Shown here: piece after piece, positions 1 through 6,289 of the stretch | Layout of the letters: every line of letters begins with the position of its first letter | Numbering within the stretch: position 1 is the stretch's first letter | Source: an uncultured Bacteroidaceae bacterium | Lineage (GTDB): Bacteria; Bacteroidota; Bacteroidia; Bacteroidales; Bacteroidaceae | Assembly (NCBI GenBank): GCA_944320955.1 | Contig: CALUJL010000019.1 | Span: 1-41,162, forward strand | Length of the DNA stretch: 41,162 nucleotides | Direction: 5' to 3' | Notes under the pieces: generated by a model | What the model saw: only the letters and a program-made list of their open reading frames with translations | Told to the model about the DNA's origin: nothing | Databases searched by the model: none | Translations under genes and position numbers: made by a program

Positions 1-122
1 AGGCGAAAATTTACATTGCTATCAGGAGAAGCAACCGTAGTTTTTGTATTAGAAATAGAGGTCTGTGCCTTTATTGATGCAAAAGATAATAGGCACAAGA
101 AGAATACTAACAGCTTTTTCAT
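1..122 (-). CDS. Exported protein, N-terminus only (cut by window start)
   Basis: The minus strand from 122 reads MKKLLVFFLCLLSFASIKAQ, a classic signal peptide: two lysines, a hydrophobic core and an A-Q cleavage end typical of Bacteroidota. About 20 further residues follow before the window ends, too few to assign a function. Its base composition is AT-rich like the island to its right, not like the GC-rich chromosome beyond 16.3 kb. The style of signal peptide matches the small exported proteins at 5423-7259, so this may be another mobile or accessory gene. The plus-strand reading frame over the same bases has no supporting feature. Confidence 0.7.
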   Translation of the reverse strand, partial: MKKLLVFFLCLLSFASIKAQTSISNTKTTVASPDSNVNFR

Positions 123-275
123 AATCTATTTTTTTATAAATGAATCTTTTGAGCAATGTATATCAAATGTGGTTTACTCAATCCAAAAACAAATATAACT
201 AATTTTTTTGATTATATCACTCTAATCCAATAGAAAAGCATATAAAATTCTCTGTAATCCTATGAAAATTAAGAA

Positions 276-323
276 GGTCACCATTACAGAGTTTCGCTTC
301 AAAAAGGTCACCTGAAGGTCGCC
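276..323. repeat. Three GGTCACC-type heptamers
   Basis: GGTCACC occurs at 276-282 and 306-312, with the near-copy GGTCGCC at 317-323 (GGTGACC on the minus strand). Closely spaced GGTGACC boxes recall the internal terminal repeats of some IS21-like insertion sequences, but no transposase is visible, so this is only a possible remnant or protein-binding cluster. The rest of 123-371 shows nothing coding. Confidence 0.35.
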
Positions 324-373
324 GTATAAAAGAAAAAGCACCTGCTATTTCTCGTAAGTGATTGATTTCGAGA

Positions 374-427
374 GTGGACCAGCCAGGGCTTGAACCTGGG
401 ACCTCCAGATTATGAGTCTGTTGCTCT
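374..427 (-). repeat. Left attachment-site repeat (54 bp)
   Basis: These 54 bases are identical to 16249-16302 and comprise the tRNA-Met T-arm, variable region, anticodon arm and the 3' half of the D-stem (minus strand). Identity ends at 427, exactly where the 32-nt D-loop insert of this copy begins. This is the left junction (attL) of the island. Confidence 0.8.
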
Positions 428-480
428 CTGCGGCATAGAAAAGCTGCGCTTTCCTACGCAACCGACTGAGCTACAAGTCC
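375..480 (-). tRNA. tRNA-Met(CAT)-like copy with a 32-nt D-loop insertion
   Basis: Read on the minus strand, this has the same acceptor, anticodon (CTCATAA loop) and T-arm sequence as the intact tRNA at 16250-16323. Outside the insert there is a single base difference in the 5' half. Between the two D-stem strands an extra 32 nt (428-459) is inserted. The insert folds on itself: GCGTAGGAAAGC pairs with GCTTTTCTATGC around a GCA loop, 12 pairs including two G-U. It may be non-functional, processed, or a tRNA-derived attachment site carried by the element. The 5' flank differs from that of the intact gene, so the 5' half probably belongs to the element. Confidence 0.65.
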
Positions 481-526
481 TTTGCACATTGTTGCTAACA
501 AGTTAATGAACTCTATTAAGAATGAA

Positions 527-547
527 TTAGTCAACAATCAGTCAACA
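527..547 (+). promoter_or_regulatory. Paired arm-type integrase sites, left end
   Basis: AGTCAACA occurs at 529-536 and again at 540-547, an 11-bp period, 47 bp inside the left tRNA copy. The same pair, same spacing and same orientation recurs at the right end. This is the pattern expected of arm-binding sites for a tyrosine integrase with an N-terminal arm-binding domain. Bases 481-746 otherwise hold no convincing gene. Confidence 0.6.
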
Positions 548-692
548 TTCGTTCTTAATGCAAAGATAGGTATTCTTATAAGTCTATGCAATGACAATGG
601 CTTATTGTTTAAGGGGGAGTACTTACTTTTTCCTATATATCAAAATATAATAAATCTGATGATAGGATATGCGCAACATTCTCACCTCTTTA

Positions 693-724
693 TTTGTTCT
701 ACATAGGAATAATCACTAATTTTG
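693..724 (+). promoter_or_regulatory. Bacteroidota-type promoter for the toxin/antitoxin pair
   Basis: TTTG at 693-696 and TAATTTTG at 717-724 are separated by exactly 20 bp. This matches the -33 TTTG / -7 TAnnTTTG consensus of the Bacteroidota primary sigma factor. It lies 22 bp upstream of the first codon at 747. Confidence 0.7.
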
Positions 725-746
725 TGGTATTCTAATAGAATGTGTT

Positions 747-1079
747 ATGTCAAGTGATGCTATCAAACAAGAACTGTTGGCGAAGCTAAAGCAGGAGCAT
801 AGCTTTTGGTCGTACAATGAAGATTCAATCAAGGATATTCCCGATGATATGTTGATTGAAAAGACCTTGCTGCATCTTGACTTGAACGAAATCAACCAGC
901 TTTTTCTGATTTATCCTTTTAAGAAGATAAAGCAGGTATGGTTAGACTACCTTATTCCCCAAGAAGAATATCTCTACACACTGAATCGCTTTTTTGCTTG
1001 GTACTATTTCAAAGCAAAGAAACCGGATGCCTATATAAAGTCTATGGCTACTCGTCACCTTAATAAGATGTTTGCATGA
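747..1079 (+). CDS. DUF6922-like protein, probable antitoxin of AbiEii-type toxin
   Basis: This 110-residue protein resembles the DUF6922 family: a K-x-H-S-F-W-S-Y start, then a helical segment with L-I-E-K-T-L-L-H-L-D, then K-K-x-K-x-V-W-L, a Q-E-x-Y-x-x-L-N-R-x-x-A motif and a final K-x-P-D-x-Y-I-K. In Bacteroidota such proteins are encoded directly before AbiEii/AbiGii nucleotidyltransferase toxins, as here: its stop overlaps the next start by 4 bp (ATGA), implying translational coupling. A good promoter lies just upstream. The antitoxin role is inferred from position; the family name is recalled from sequence resemblance. Confidence 0.7.
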   Translation: MSSDAIKQELLAKLKQEHSFWSYNEDSIKDIPDDMLIEKTLLHLDLNEINQLFLIYPFKKIKQVWLDYLIPQEEYLYTLNRFFAWYYFKAKKPDAYIKSMATRHLNKMFA

Positions 1080-1714
1080 AAGGTTTAGCACCACACACTC
1101 AACAAATTTTTGAAGCAGTTTCTAAATTAGACTGTATCAAGCCCTATCTTTTGGTAGGTGGTACTGCCTTGTCCTTGCAGATAGGCACACGCCAAAGTGA
1201 AGATTTGGACTTTATGAAATGGCGAACTTCCAAAGCTGAAAAAATGGAAGTGGCATGGTATCAGATAGAGAAAGAACTTGCTGCTGTTGGCGAAATCCAG
1301 AATAAGGACATTTTAGATATAGACCATGTGGAGTATGTGGTAGCTGGAGTGAAATTCTCCTTTTACGCCTGTCCCAAGTATTCTCCTGTTGATAAGCCTG
1401 TGGATTACTTGAATCATGTACGATTGGCTGATGTGAAAGCCATTGGAGCTATGAAGATGGAGGTGATGTTGCGCAGAAGTAATTTTCGTGACTATTATGA
1501 TATTTACTCTATCTTAAAGTCTGGTATTTCTATTCATGAACTAATCTCTTTGGCTCTTTCCTATTCAGGGCATCGGCTTAAATCTAAGAATCTGCTTGCC
1601 ATGCTAACCAATGGAAACCGTTTCACAAGAGATGCTCGTTTTGAACAACTTGCACCTATATATGCTGTCACAGCCCAAGAAATAGAAGATTATATTAAGT
1701 CGTGTTTGAGATAG
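1076..1714 (+). CDS. AbiEii/AbiGii-family nucleotidyltransferase toxin
   Basis: This 212-residue protein has the hallmarks of the AbiEii (DUF1814) nucleotidyltransferase fold. G-G-T-A-L near residue 28 is followed by S-E-D-L-D-F near residue 42, giving the G-G-T...D-x-D active site. Further on are V-K-A-I-G-A-M-K and R-x-x-x-R-D-Y-Y-D-I motifs. Family members are toxins of type IV toxin/antitoxin modules or abortive-infection systems and transfer nucleotides to RNA targets, often tRNA. It overlaps the probable antitoxin gene by 4 bp. Its 3' end overlaps the convergent MNT gene by 20 bp. It ends in TAG, so TAG works as stop in this element. Confidence 0.85.
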   Translation: MKGLAPHTQQIFEAVSKLDCIKPYLLVGGTALSLQIGTRQSEDLDFMKWRTSKAEKMEVAWYQIEKELAAVGEIQNKDILDIDHVEYVVAGVKFSFYACPKYSPVDKPVDYLNHVRLADVKAIGAMKMEVMLRRSNFRDYYDIYSILKSGISIHELISLALSYSGHRLKSKNLLAMLTNGNRFTRDARFEQLAPIYAVTAQEIEDYIKSCLR

Positions 1715-2012
1715 TTTTATAAATTAGAATTTTTGTTGCATCCACATTCTTTTTCAGATATGGATTCTTTATAGTCTGTTCTTCCAGCAAATCAACTTCT
1801 CTGCCAAACAGTTCCTCCAACGAGTATTTGAAATCAAAGTAATTGTCGAAATAGCCGCTGACCTCTGCCTTGTTAAAAGAAATCACCAAGTCCACATCGC
1901 TATCCTCGTTAAAGCGGTCAGTCAGTATAGAGCCAAACACAAACAGCTTGTTTACCTTGTACTTCTTGCACAAAGCTACAATCTTCTGTATGTTGTTTTC
2001 TATCAGCTTCAT
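1695..2012 (-). CDS. MNT-type minimal nucleotidyltransferase
   Basis: This 105-residue protein has the minimal nucleotidyltransferase signature F-G-S-I-x6-N-E-D-S-D-V-D-L-V-I (residues 26-44), with a third acidic residue in G-R-E-V-D-L-L. Such proteins (MntA type) normally act as antitoxins that AMPylate a neighbouring HEPN (HepT) toxin. No HEPN gene is adjacent, so this is an orphan. It converges on the AbiEii-type toxin with a 20-bp overlap, which would make their transcripts complementary at their 3' ends. A TATCTTTG element lies at 2033-2040, upstream of the start. Confidence 0.75.
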   Translation of the reverse strand: MKLIENNIQKIVALCKKYKVNKLFVFGSILTDRFNEDSDVDLVISFNKAEVSGYFDNYFDFKYSLEELFGREVDLLEEQTIKNPYLKKNVDATKILIYKTISNTT

Positions 2013-2032
2013 AAACAGACTTGCTTAGATTG

Positions 2033-2040
2033 CAAAGATA
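2033..2040 (-). promoter_or_regulatory. Putative -7 promoter element of the MNT gene
   Basis: The minus strand reads TATCTTTG, a match to the Bacteroidota -7 consensus TAnnTTTG, 20 bp before the start codon at 2012. No clear -33 box is seen. Confidence 0.45.
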
Positions 2041-2091
2041 GTAAAGTTGTGCTATAATGATGCTATTTTTGAGGACTCTTTCTGAATCACC

Positions 2092-2373
2092 TTATAAAGC
2101 AATGATTAGTACAATGTTCAACACAACTGAGGCTATGGTAATCATAGGCCACACAACGCAGAAAATCAGAACGTTTATCCTTTCATAAGACAGATTCAGC
2201 CTCTGTCCGTTATATAAAAGCCATTGGACGCACAGATTGAAGATGTTTGGCTCCAACGGTTGCATGTAGTATTTCCTCCAATAGCGTCGGAATGCCTTTT
2301 GAGAGCAGGCACATAAAGGAAGAATAAAGAACAACTGCACTCCCTTGAACAATAACAAAGATATGTTTTTCAT
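2092..2373 (-). CDS. Small membrane protein of unknown function
   Basis: The 93 residues contain an N-terminal hydrophobic stretch (about 4-24, ending L-C-A-C) and a C-terminal one (about 66-92), with a basic, aromatic-rich middle (R-R-Y-W-R-K-Y-Y). I do not recognise a family. Its start overlaps the stop of the gene at 2370-2789 by 4 bp (ATGA), so the two form an operon and probably work together at the membrane. Confidence 0.55.
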   Translation of the reverse strand: MKNISLLLFKGVQLFFILPLCACSQKAFRRYWRKYYMQPLEPNIFNLCVQWLLYNGQRLNLSYERINVLIFCVVWPMITIASVVLNIVLIIAL

Positions 2374-2789
2374 GCCTGTTCCCCCTTTTCATTTATCAAA
2401 GTTAATGCCTTAGTCAATAACTTCAAATGAGTTTCTGCCATATCCGCAGGAAGCCTGACTTTAAAAGTCTGCTCTTTAAAAACAATCTCTATTTCGGACG
2501 GAAGTTTCTCGTCTAATGGGGAATCCAGATAAATTCCTATCTCGTTTTCACCCTTTAGCATATTTATCCCAGGTTTGTCCGACCCAGGATTTATCAAATC
2601 ACCTTTTGTAAAGCCATTTTTTTCAAAGAAATCAATGACCCTTGATAAGGTTGGCAGATAATCAAACGGAAATTGATTCCTACCTCCAGCTTCAAGCATT
2701 GCGCCAAACCATGTCGGGAATTTACATGCAATGTATATCACGGTCAATGCCCCTATCCCCATCAATATATATTCAACTACCCGTAGCAT
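2370..2789 (-). CDS. Membrane-anchored protein of unknown function
   Basis: This is 139 residues. A transmembrane helix spans roughly residues 5-28, followed by a soluble domain of about 110 residues with an F-F-E-K-N-G-F segment and a charged beta-rich part ending in helix L-L-T-K-A-L-T-L-I-N. No family recognised. It is the first gene of a two-gene unit with 2092-2373. About 110 bp upstream is one copy of a 19-bp sequence also found upstream of 8476-8748. Confidence 0.6.
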   Translation of the reverse strand: MLRVVEYILMGIGALTVIYIACKFPTWFGAMLEAGGRNQFPFDYLPTLSRVIDFFEKNGFTKGDLINPGSDKPGINMLKGENEIGIYLDSPLDEKLPSEIEIVFKEQTFKVRLPADMAETHLKLLTKALTLINEKGEQA

Positions 2790-2896
2790 TATTCAACCTC
2801 TTTGCTTTTCTGATTTTCTCTTTATAAAACAGGCTTTCTTGTACTCTGTTCTCATGTCCGATTTCCAGCCTGTTTCATTTCTTCTTTTAAGAGTGC

Positions 2897-2915
2897 CAGG
2901 AAGAAAAATTGGACA
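2897..2915. repeat. 19-bp repeat, copy 1
   Basis: CAGGAAGAAAAATTGGACA here is identical to 8785-8803. Both copies lie upstream of a minus-strand gene (2370-2789 and 8476-8748), so the repeat may be an operator or the trace of a duplicated or transposed segment. Confidence 0.5.
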
Positions 2916-2930
2916 ATTGAAATATCGGCA

Positions 2931-3482
2931 TCACCATAACTTTACCCCGCCCATATCCTTTATGGCTTGTAATATATCTTCCTTAGTCATATCGGTTTTT
3001 TCCTCCTCTATCCTGATTGAGCGGCATTCATAGCTTTCCACAATTCCTCTCTCTTCATCTACATTGCTGTATATCCAACTGCTAAACACCCTGTCAGGCA
3101 TATCAAGGAACACGATCTGAATAAATGCTCCCCCTGCCAAATAGGGCTGAATGGAATAGACTACAAACTTACTTTTGATTTGTTCTTTATAAGAGTCCAA
3201 ATCGGGATTCTTGATTTTTCCTCTAATGTAATCATCCAAATACTTTCGTAAAGTACGGATGTATTCATTATCCAGCCACTCTTTCTCTCCCCAGCCCTCA
3301 AAACGTATGTCATTGTCCGTCTTTGGCACGATAGTATCTGTCGTTTGCAAAGTACTATCAACATGGGCACTTTCAATATATTGTGTACTGTCTGAAATAG
3401 CAACCTGTTCTGTTTTGTCTTGCTTCATGTTGCAAGACGGAAGGGTTATCGCCGCTGCAAAAAGTATGATTGACGCTTTCAT
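2931..3482 (-). CDS. Predicted lipoprotein of unknown function
   Basis: 183 residues with a lipoprotein signal (M-K-A-S-I-I-L-F-A-A-A-I-T-L-P-S-C, lipobox cysteine near 17). A low-complexity S/T/D-rich linker to about residue 58 follows, then a mixed domain containing G-W-G-E-K-E-W-L and a C-terminal K-E-D-I-L-Q-A-I-K-D-M-G-G segment. I do not recognise the domain. The protein should be anchored to a membrane facing the periplasm or surface. A TATCTTTA element at 3524-3531 could serve as its promoter. It is transcribed in the same direction as the PBP-like lipoprotein gene at 3553-4437, 70 bp upstream. Confidence 0.65.
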   Translation of the reverse strand: MKASIILFAAAITLPSCNMKQDKTEQVAISDSTQYIESAHVDSTLQTTDTIVPKTDNDIRFEGWGEKEWLDNEYIRTLRKYLDDYIRGKIKNPDLDSYKEQIKSKFVVYSIQPYLAGGAFIQIVFLDMPDRVFSSWIYSNVDEERGIVESYECRSIRIEEEKTDMTKEDILQAIKDMGGVKLW

Positions 3483-3523
3483 CTGTTCTATTAGTTTATT
3501 TGATGATATAATCGAAGCCTCTG

Positions 3524-3531
3524 TAAAGATA
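3524..3531 (-). promoter_or_regulatory. Putative -7 element of lipoprotein gene
   Basis: TATCTTTA on the minus strand, 41 bp upstream of the start at 3482. The same octamer occurs upstream of the neighbouring lipoprotein gene (4467-4474), so both probably have their own promoter of the TAnnTTTG class. Confidence 0.35.
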
Positions 3532-3552
3532 GGAGTTTTCGTTGTAAATGAT

Positions 3553-4437
3553 TTATCGGGCAGTCATATATTCTGCGATTTCCTTAAACACACTGCCTGC
3601 CATTAGACCACCGCTTGCAGGCAATCCATTTCTATTGATGGAAACGATGACAGTATATTGTGGATTGTCGTAAGGGAAATAACCGCAAAACTCTGCCAAA
3701 TAAGAGTTGTCCTCCTGTTGTGTAGTTCCTGATATTCCTGCAATCTCTGTCTTGTCTGTATTTGCTTTCATGCCCAATCCATCCGTAACGGTATAGCGTA
3801 ATGCTGATTTCAGACTGTCATTCCCTGTGTTGGCCGCAATCCTATTGACAAGTGCCAATGTCTGCATGGGTGTCACTGTGGCCCATTCCCCATAATTGGC
3901 AAAGACAATCAGTGATGTTGTGTCACCCGTCATGCTGTACATCTCACGCAATTTGCTGAAATATTCTTCCATGTCGTTTCCAAATGCCTTAACTACCACT
4001 TTATAATTGCCGACAACAGAATTCTTGGCAAATGCTTCCCTGACCGTTATTCTTCCATAACCACCCCTGCGCCAATTGGTATCAAATAGGGTATCGTTGC
4101 CGACAACACACACACCGTTTTCAGCGTCCACGGTATCATCAAGATGCACCTTGCCTGTTTCCAAAGCAGCAGATAGAGAAGCAAGGCACACCAATTTAGA
4201 CCTGCAAGGAGTATTAAGGTCTTTTCCATAGGACGCTTTTATTTGTCCTGTCTGAACCTCCATTACTATGGCCTGCCCCGATTGTGCATTAAATTCTTTC
4301 AGCTTATCTTCCATGATTGACGTGACTTTGGCTTGCAGGGTGCTGTCTATGGTTGATGTCTCTTCTGTCTGTCCTTGTTTGGCGGTGCAGGCGGACAAGG
4401 CCAAGCTTATGGCTAAGAGTGTAACTGTTGTTTTCAT
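3553..4437 (-). CDS. Lipoprotein with PBP-transpeptidase-like fold, active site lost
   Basis: 294 residues. The lipoprotein signal ends at L-S-A-C (cysteine 17). The body resembles the transpeptidase domain of class B penicillin-binding proteins: G-Q-A-I-V-M-E-V-Q-T-G-Q-I-K-A, then the helix that normally carries S-x-x-K, then I-T-V-R-E-A-F-A, a T-P-M-Q-T-L-A-L-V-N-R-I-A motif, and A-G-I-S-G-T-T-Q. All three catalytic motifs differ: the expected P-G-S-T-F-K-P is P-C-R-S-K-L-V, the SxN site reads N-S-V, and the KTG site reads I-S-G. Family membership is an inference from motif order; peptidoglycan cross-linking activity looks unlikely. It could bind substrate, act as a decoy or regulate. A TATCTTTA element lies at 4467-4474. 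Confidence 0.7.
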   Translation of the reverse strand: MKTTVTLLAISLALSACTAKQGQTEETSTIDSTLQAKVTSIMEDKLKEFNAQSGQAIVMEVQTGQIKASYGKDLNTPCRSKLVCLASLSAALETGKVHLDDTVDAENGVCVVGNDTLFDTNWRRGGYGRITVREAFAKNSVVGNYKVVVKAFGNDMEEYFSKLREMYSMTGDTTSLIVFANYGEWATVTPMQTLALVNRIAANTGNDSLKSALRYTVTDGLGMKANTDKTEIAGISGTTQQEDNSYLAEFCGYFPYDNPQYTVIVSINRNGLPASGGLMAGSVFKEIAEYMTAR

Positions 4438-4466
4438 CTGTTTTTTAACTATTTTCTGTGATGCTG

Positions 4467-4474
4467 TAAAGATA
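4467..4474 (-). promoter_or_regulatory. Putative -7 element of PBP-like lipoprotein gene
   Basis: TATCTTTA on the minus strand, 29 bp before the start at 4437, close to the Bacteroidota -7 consensus. No clear -33 box. Confidence 0.35.
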
Positions 4475-4526
4475 GGGAATTTTTTCAGGTTCTCCTTATA
4501 AAACAGCTTTTCTTAAAAATATTTCA

Positions 4527-4805
4527 TCAGAAATCATCCCATAAAAATGTTTGAATCATCTTCTTACCACACAAAGGGCAGCTTTCATCCCATTCCTGCA
4601 TCTTGACATGGCAACATTCTGATAAGGGGAAATCTCTTGTTCTCTCCTTTTCGTGAGGGATATTGATGCTCTCCACCTTTTTACAAGCTGGGCATTGGAG
4701 TGGGATATAGTTAGCATCCTGGAAAGGACTAACACCCTCTGCCAATTCGTCAATAGTAATGCCACATTCAGGGCATTCGTATTTATAATAAAAGATTGAC
4801 ATCAA
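4527..4805 (-). CDS. Zinc-ribbon protein
   Basis: 92 residues with three cysteine knuckles: C-P-E-C near residue 11, C-P-A-C near 38, and E-C-C plus C-P-L-C-G near 64-80. This is typical of small cytoplasmic zinc-ribbon proteins that stabilise their fold with Zn. No enzymatic domain is present. It lies between the PBP-like lipoprotein gene and a small membrane protein gene, all on the same strand, so it may be part of the same cargo unit. Its function is unknown. Confidence 0.65.
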   Translation of the reverse strand: MMSIFYYKYECPECGITIDELAEGVSPFQDANYIPLQCPACKKVESINIPHEKERTRDFPLSECCHVKMQEWDESCPLCGKKMIQTFLWDDF

Positions 4806-4830
4806 GTTTTTGTTGCTAAAAGATTAACGC

Positions 4831-5025
4831 TCATCCAAACAGCGCACTTGCCAGCCATAGAATACCGATAATAACCAATGCGGCTATTGCTATTTTTCCT
4901 AAGCAGCCGGCCGCCAAACAGCCTCCAGCCATAGCACCGCTCACAGCATCTTCTTTTTCACCACTTTGTGCAAAACCTATTATTGCACCAATAATCACTG
5001 CAATGATAATAATCCAAATCCACAT
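4831..5025 (-). CDS. Small two-helix membrane protein
   Basis: 64 residues: a very hydrophobic N-terminal helix (W-I-W-I-I-I-I-A-V-I-I-G-A-I-I-G-F-A), a short charged loop (Q-S-G-E-K-E-D-A), a Gly/Ala/Cys-rich segment and a second helix to the C-terminus. It resembles small membrane proteins or holin-like peptides in general build only. I recognise no family. It lies 25 bp upstream of the zinc-ribbon gene on the same strand. Confidence 0.55.
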   Translation of the reverse strand: MWIWIIIIAVIIGAIIGFAQSGEKEDAVSGAMAGGCLAAGCLGKIAIAALVIIGILWLASALFG

Positions 5026-5060
5026 AGTATTTATTTTTATGAGTTAGTATATAGCCATAA

Positions 5061-5390
5061 TTATATTTGAAGACTTTTATCTTTGTTCTTTCTAATTCTT
5101 TGCCGTCTTATTTCCTTATAAGGCTTGTGATAGTTTGAGATCTTGTAAAGCTGTTCTCCAAAGCCATGATTATAGATAGCCAAAGAATCAGATGTTATGA
5201 AGCGGTAGGTAAATTCACTTGTTTCAAATGGATAATCCATCTTGCCATCCTCATAAAATGTAATGGTGTCAAGTTCATTTACGCTACCACCTCCATATTC
5301 TACCATTTGCCACTTGCCAACAAACTACTCAATATCAAAGTCACCCATGGTATTAAGTCTCTTGTTATTGCAATCAGCGAAAAATAACAT
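5061..5390 (-). pseudogene. Lipocalin-like lipoprotein gene interrupted by an amber codon
   Basis: The minus strand from 5390 encodes a short hydrophobic piece ending in a lipobox-like F-F-A-D-C, then 14 residues, then TAG at 5325-5327, and continues in the same frame with F-V-G-K-W-Q-M-V-E-Y-G and about 80 more residues. F-V-G-K-W-x-M-V is the usual start of small lipocalin-like lipoproteins, so the stop falls inside the mature protein. The signal peptide also lacks a good ATG; upstream in-frame codons (V-R-I-P-F-T-A-I-V) look like the lost beginning. Restart at the ATG at 5306 would give an 81-residue fragment with no signal. The simplest reading is an inactivated last gene of the exported-protein operon. 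A sequencing error at one base would be an alternative. Confidence 0.6.
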
Positions 5391-5422
5391 TACTATTGCT
5401 GTAAAAGGAATACGTACTTTAT

Positions 5423-5854
5423 CTATTGCGGAATAACCTCTCCCTCTTCTGTAATTATAAAGCCATTGATAATTGTCCTTTCTTTTACTGCCTTATAGAC
5501 TGTCCTGCCTTGTTTGGAATATAACGGCGGAAATTCAAAGAAATAGACATATTTACCATTAGGACATTTTTGCTTTATGATGTAGCTATTTCCGCTGTCT
5601 AAATCCATATCTATAATGCTGTATTTGATAGTTCTTTCGTCAATTTGCTCTTTGCTTAATACTGTATATTTATGCTGTAGCATATCTGATAAATGTATCG
5701 TAAAGCTATCTCCGGTATTTTCACCCGATTGTTTGATATAGCCAGAACATTTAGTTTCACCCGAATTGCCTTTGCCTACAATTTTGAATGTTTGAGCAAA
5801 GACATTTGCTGACAGGAGAAAGAAAAATATCAATAAAAAACAGTTTTTTACCAT
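5423..5854 (-). CDS. Exported protein, tandem paralogue A
   Basis: 143 residues with a signal peptide ending F-A-Q. The mature part shares a common plan with the protein encoded just upstream at 5856-6278: I-V-G-K-G-x-S, then C-S-G, a D-S/I-S-F-x-I-x-L-S-D-M segment, x-x-Q-I-D-x-x-T-I-x-Y, Y-I-I-x-Q-K, and Y-F-F-E-F-P-P-L-x-x-x-Q-G-R-T-x-Y-K. The two genes are 1 bp apart and clearly arose by tandem duplication. No known domain is recognised; the repeated aromatic strands suggest a small beta-rich periplasmic or secreted protein. Confidence 0.7.
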   Translation of the reverse strand: MVKNCFLLIFFFLLSANVFAQTFKIVGKGNSGETKCSGYIKQSGENTGDSFTIHLSDMLQHKYTVLSKEQIDERTIKYSIIDMDLDSGNSYIIKQKCPNGKYVYFFEFPPLYSKQGRTVYKAVKERTIINGFIITEEGEVIPQ

Positions 5855-5855
5855 A

Positions 5856-6278
5856 TTAGAACAACTCTTTTTTCACAGTTTTGTACTTAGTTCGTCCCTG
5901 TGATGGATGTAATGGTGGAAACTCGAAGAAATAAACATTCTTTTCTGTGGAGTGTTTCTGCTCTATAATATAGCAATCTTCTTGCTTTAAATTCAGCCCT
6001 CCACTAATGTTGTATCTAATAGTATTCTTATCTATTTGTTTCTTTGTTGATGTTTCATATTCAAAATCTTCATCATCAGACATATCGGATAGTTGTATAG
6101 CAAAGCTAATACCCGATTCCTCTATATATTTCCAAATACGTCCAGAACATTGTGTAACATCAGACTTGCCTTTACCAACAATATCGAATACTTGAACTTC
6201 GACAGGGGTAATAAATGTTTGTGCAAGTAAACCTGTCATCCAAAACGAGAACAATGCGAGAATTAAAATCTTTTTCAC
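5856..6278 (-). CDS. Exported protein, tandem paralogue B
   Basis: 140 residues with a signal peptide ending L-L-A-Q. The mature part parallels the downstream neighbour over its whole length (I-V-G-K-G-K-S, C-S-G, L-S-D-M, K-Q-I-D-x-N-T-I-R-Y-N-I, Y-F-F-E-F-P-P-L-x-x-x-Q-G-R-T). It lacks the extra C-terminal tail I-I-T-E-E-G-E-V of paralogue A. It lies 11 bp downstream of 6290-6739, in the middle of a same-strand run of signal-peptide proteins. Function unknown. Confidence 0.7.
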   Translation of the reverse strand: MKKILILALFSFWMTGLLAQTFITPVEVQVFDIVGKGKSDVTQCSGRIWKYIEESGISFAIQLSDMSDDEDFEYETSTKKQIDKNTIRYNISGGLNLKQEDCYIIEQKHSTEKNVYFFEFPPLHPSQGRTKYKTVKKELF

Positions 6279-6289
6279 GATGTTGATAT

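Noticed and set aside
16-198. Plus-strand open frame of 60 codons at the window start
   Set aside because: The opposite strand encodes a textbook signal peptide over the same bases; the plus-strand peptide has no feature of its own.
482-706. Plus-strand open frame of 74 codons at the island's left end
   Set aside because: It spans the tRNA copy's edge and the paired integrase sites, has no domain or plausible start context, and lies in the expected non-coding end of the element.
5325-5327. TAG recoded as an amino acid
   Set aside because: TAG ends the AbiEii-type gene at 1712-1714 and other genes in a normal way, and no suppressor tRNA or release-factor change is seen.
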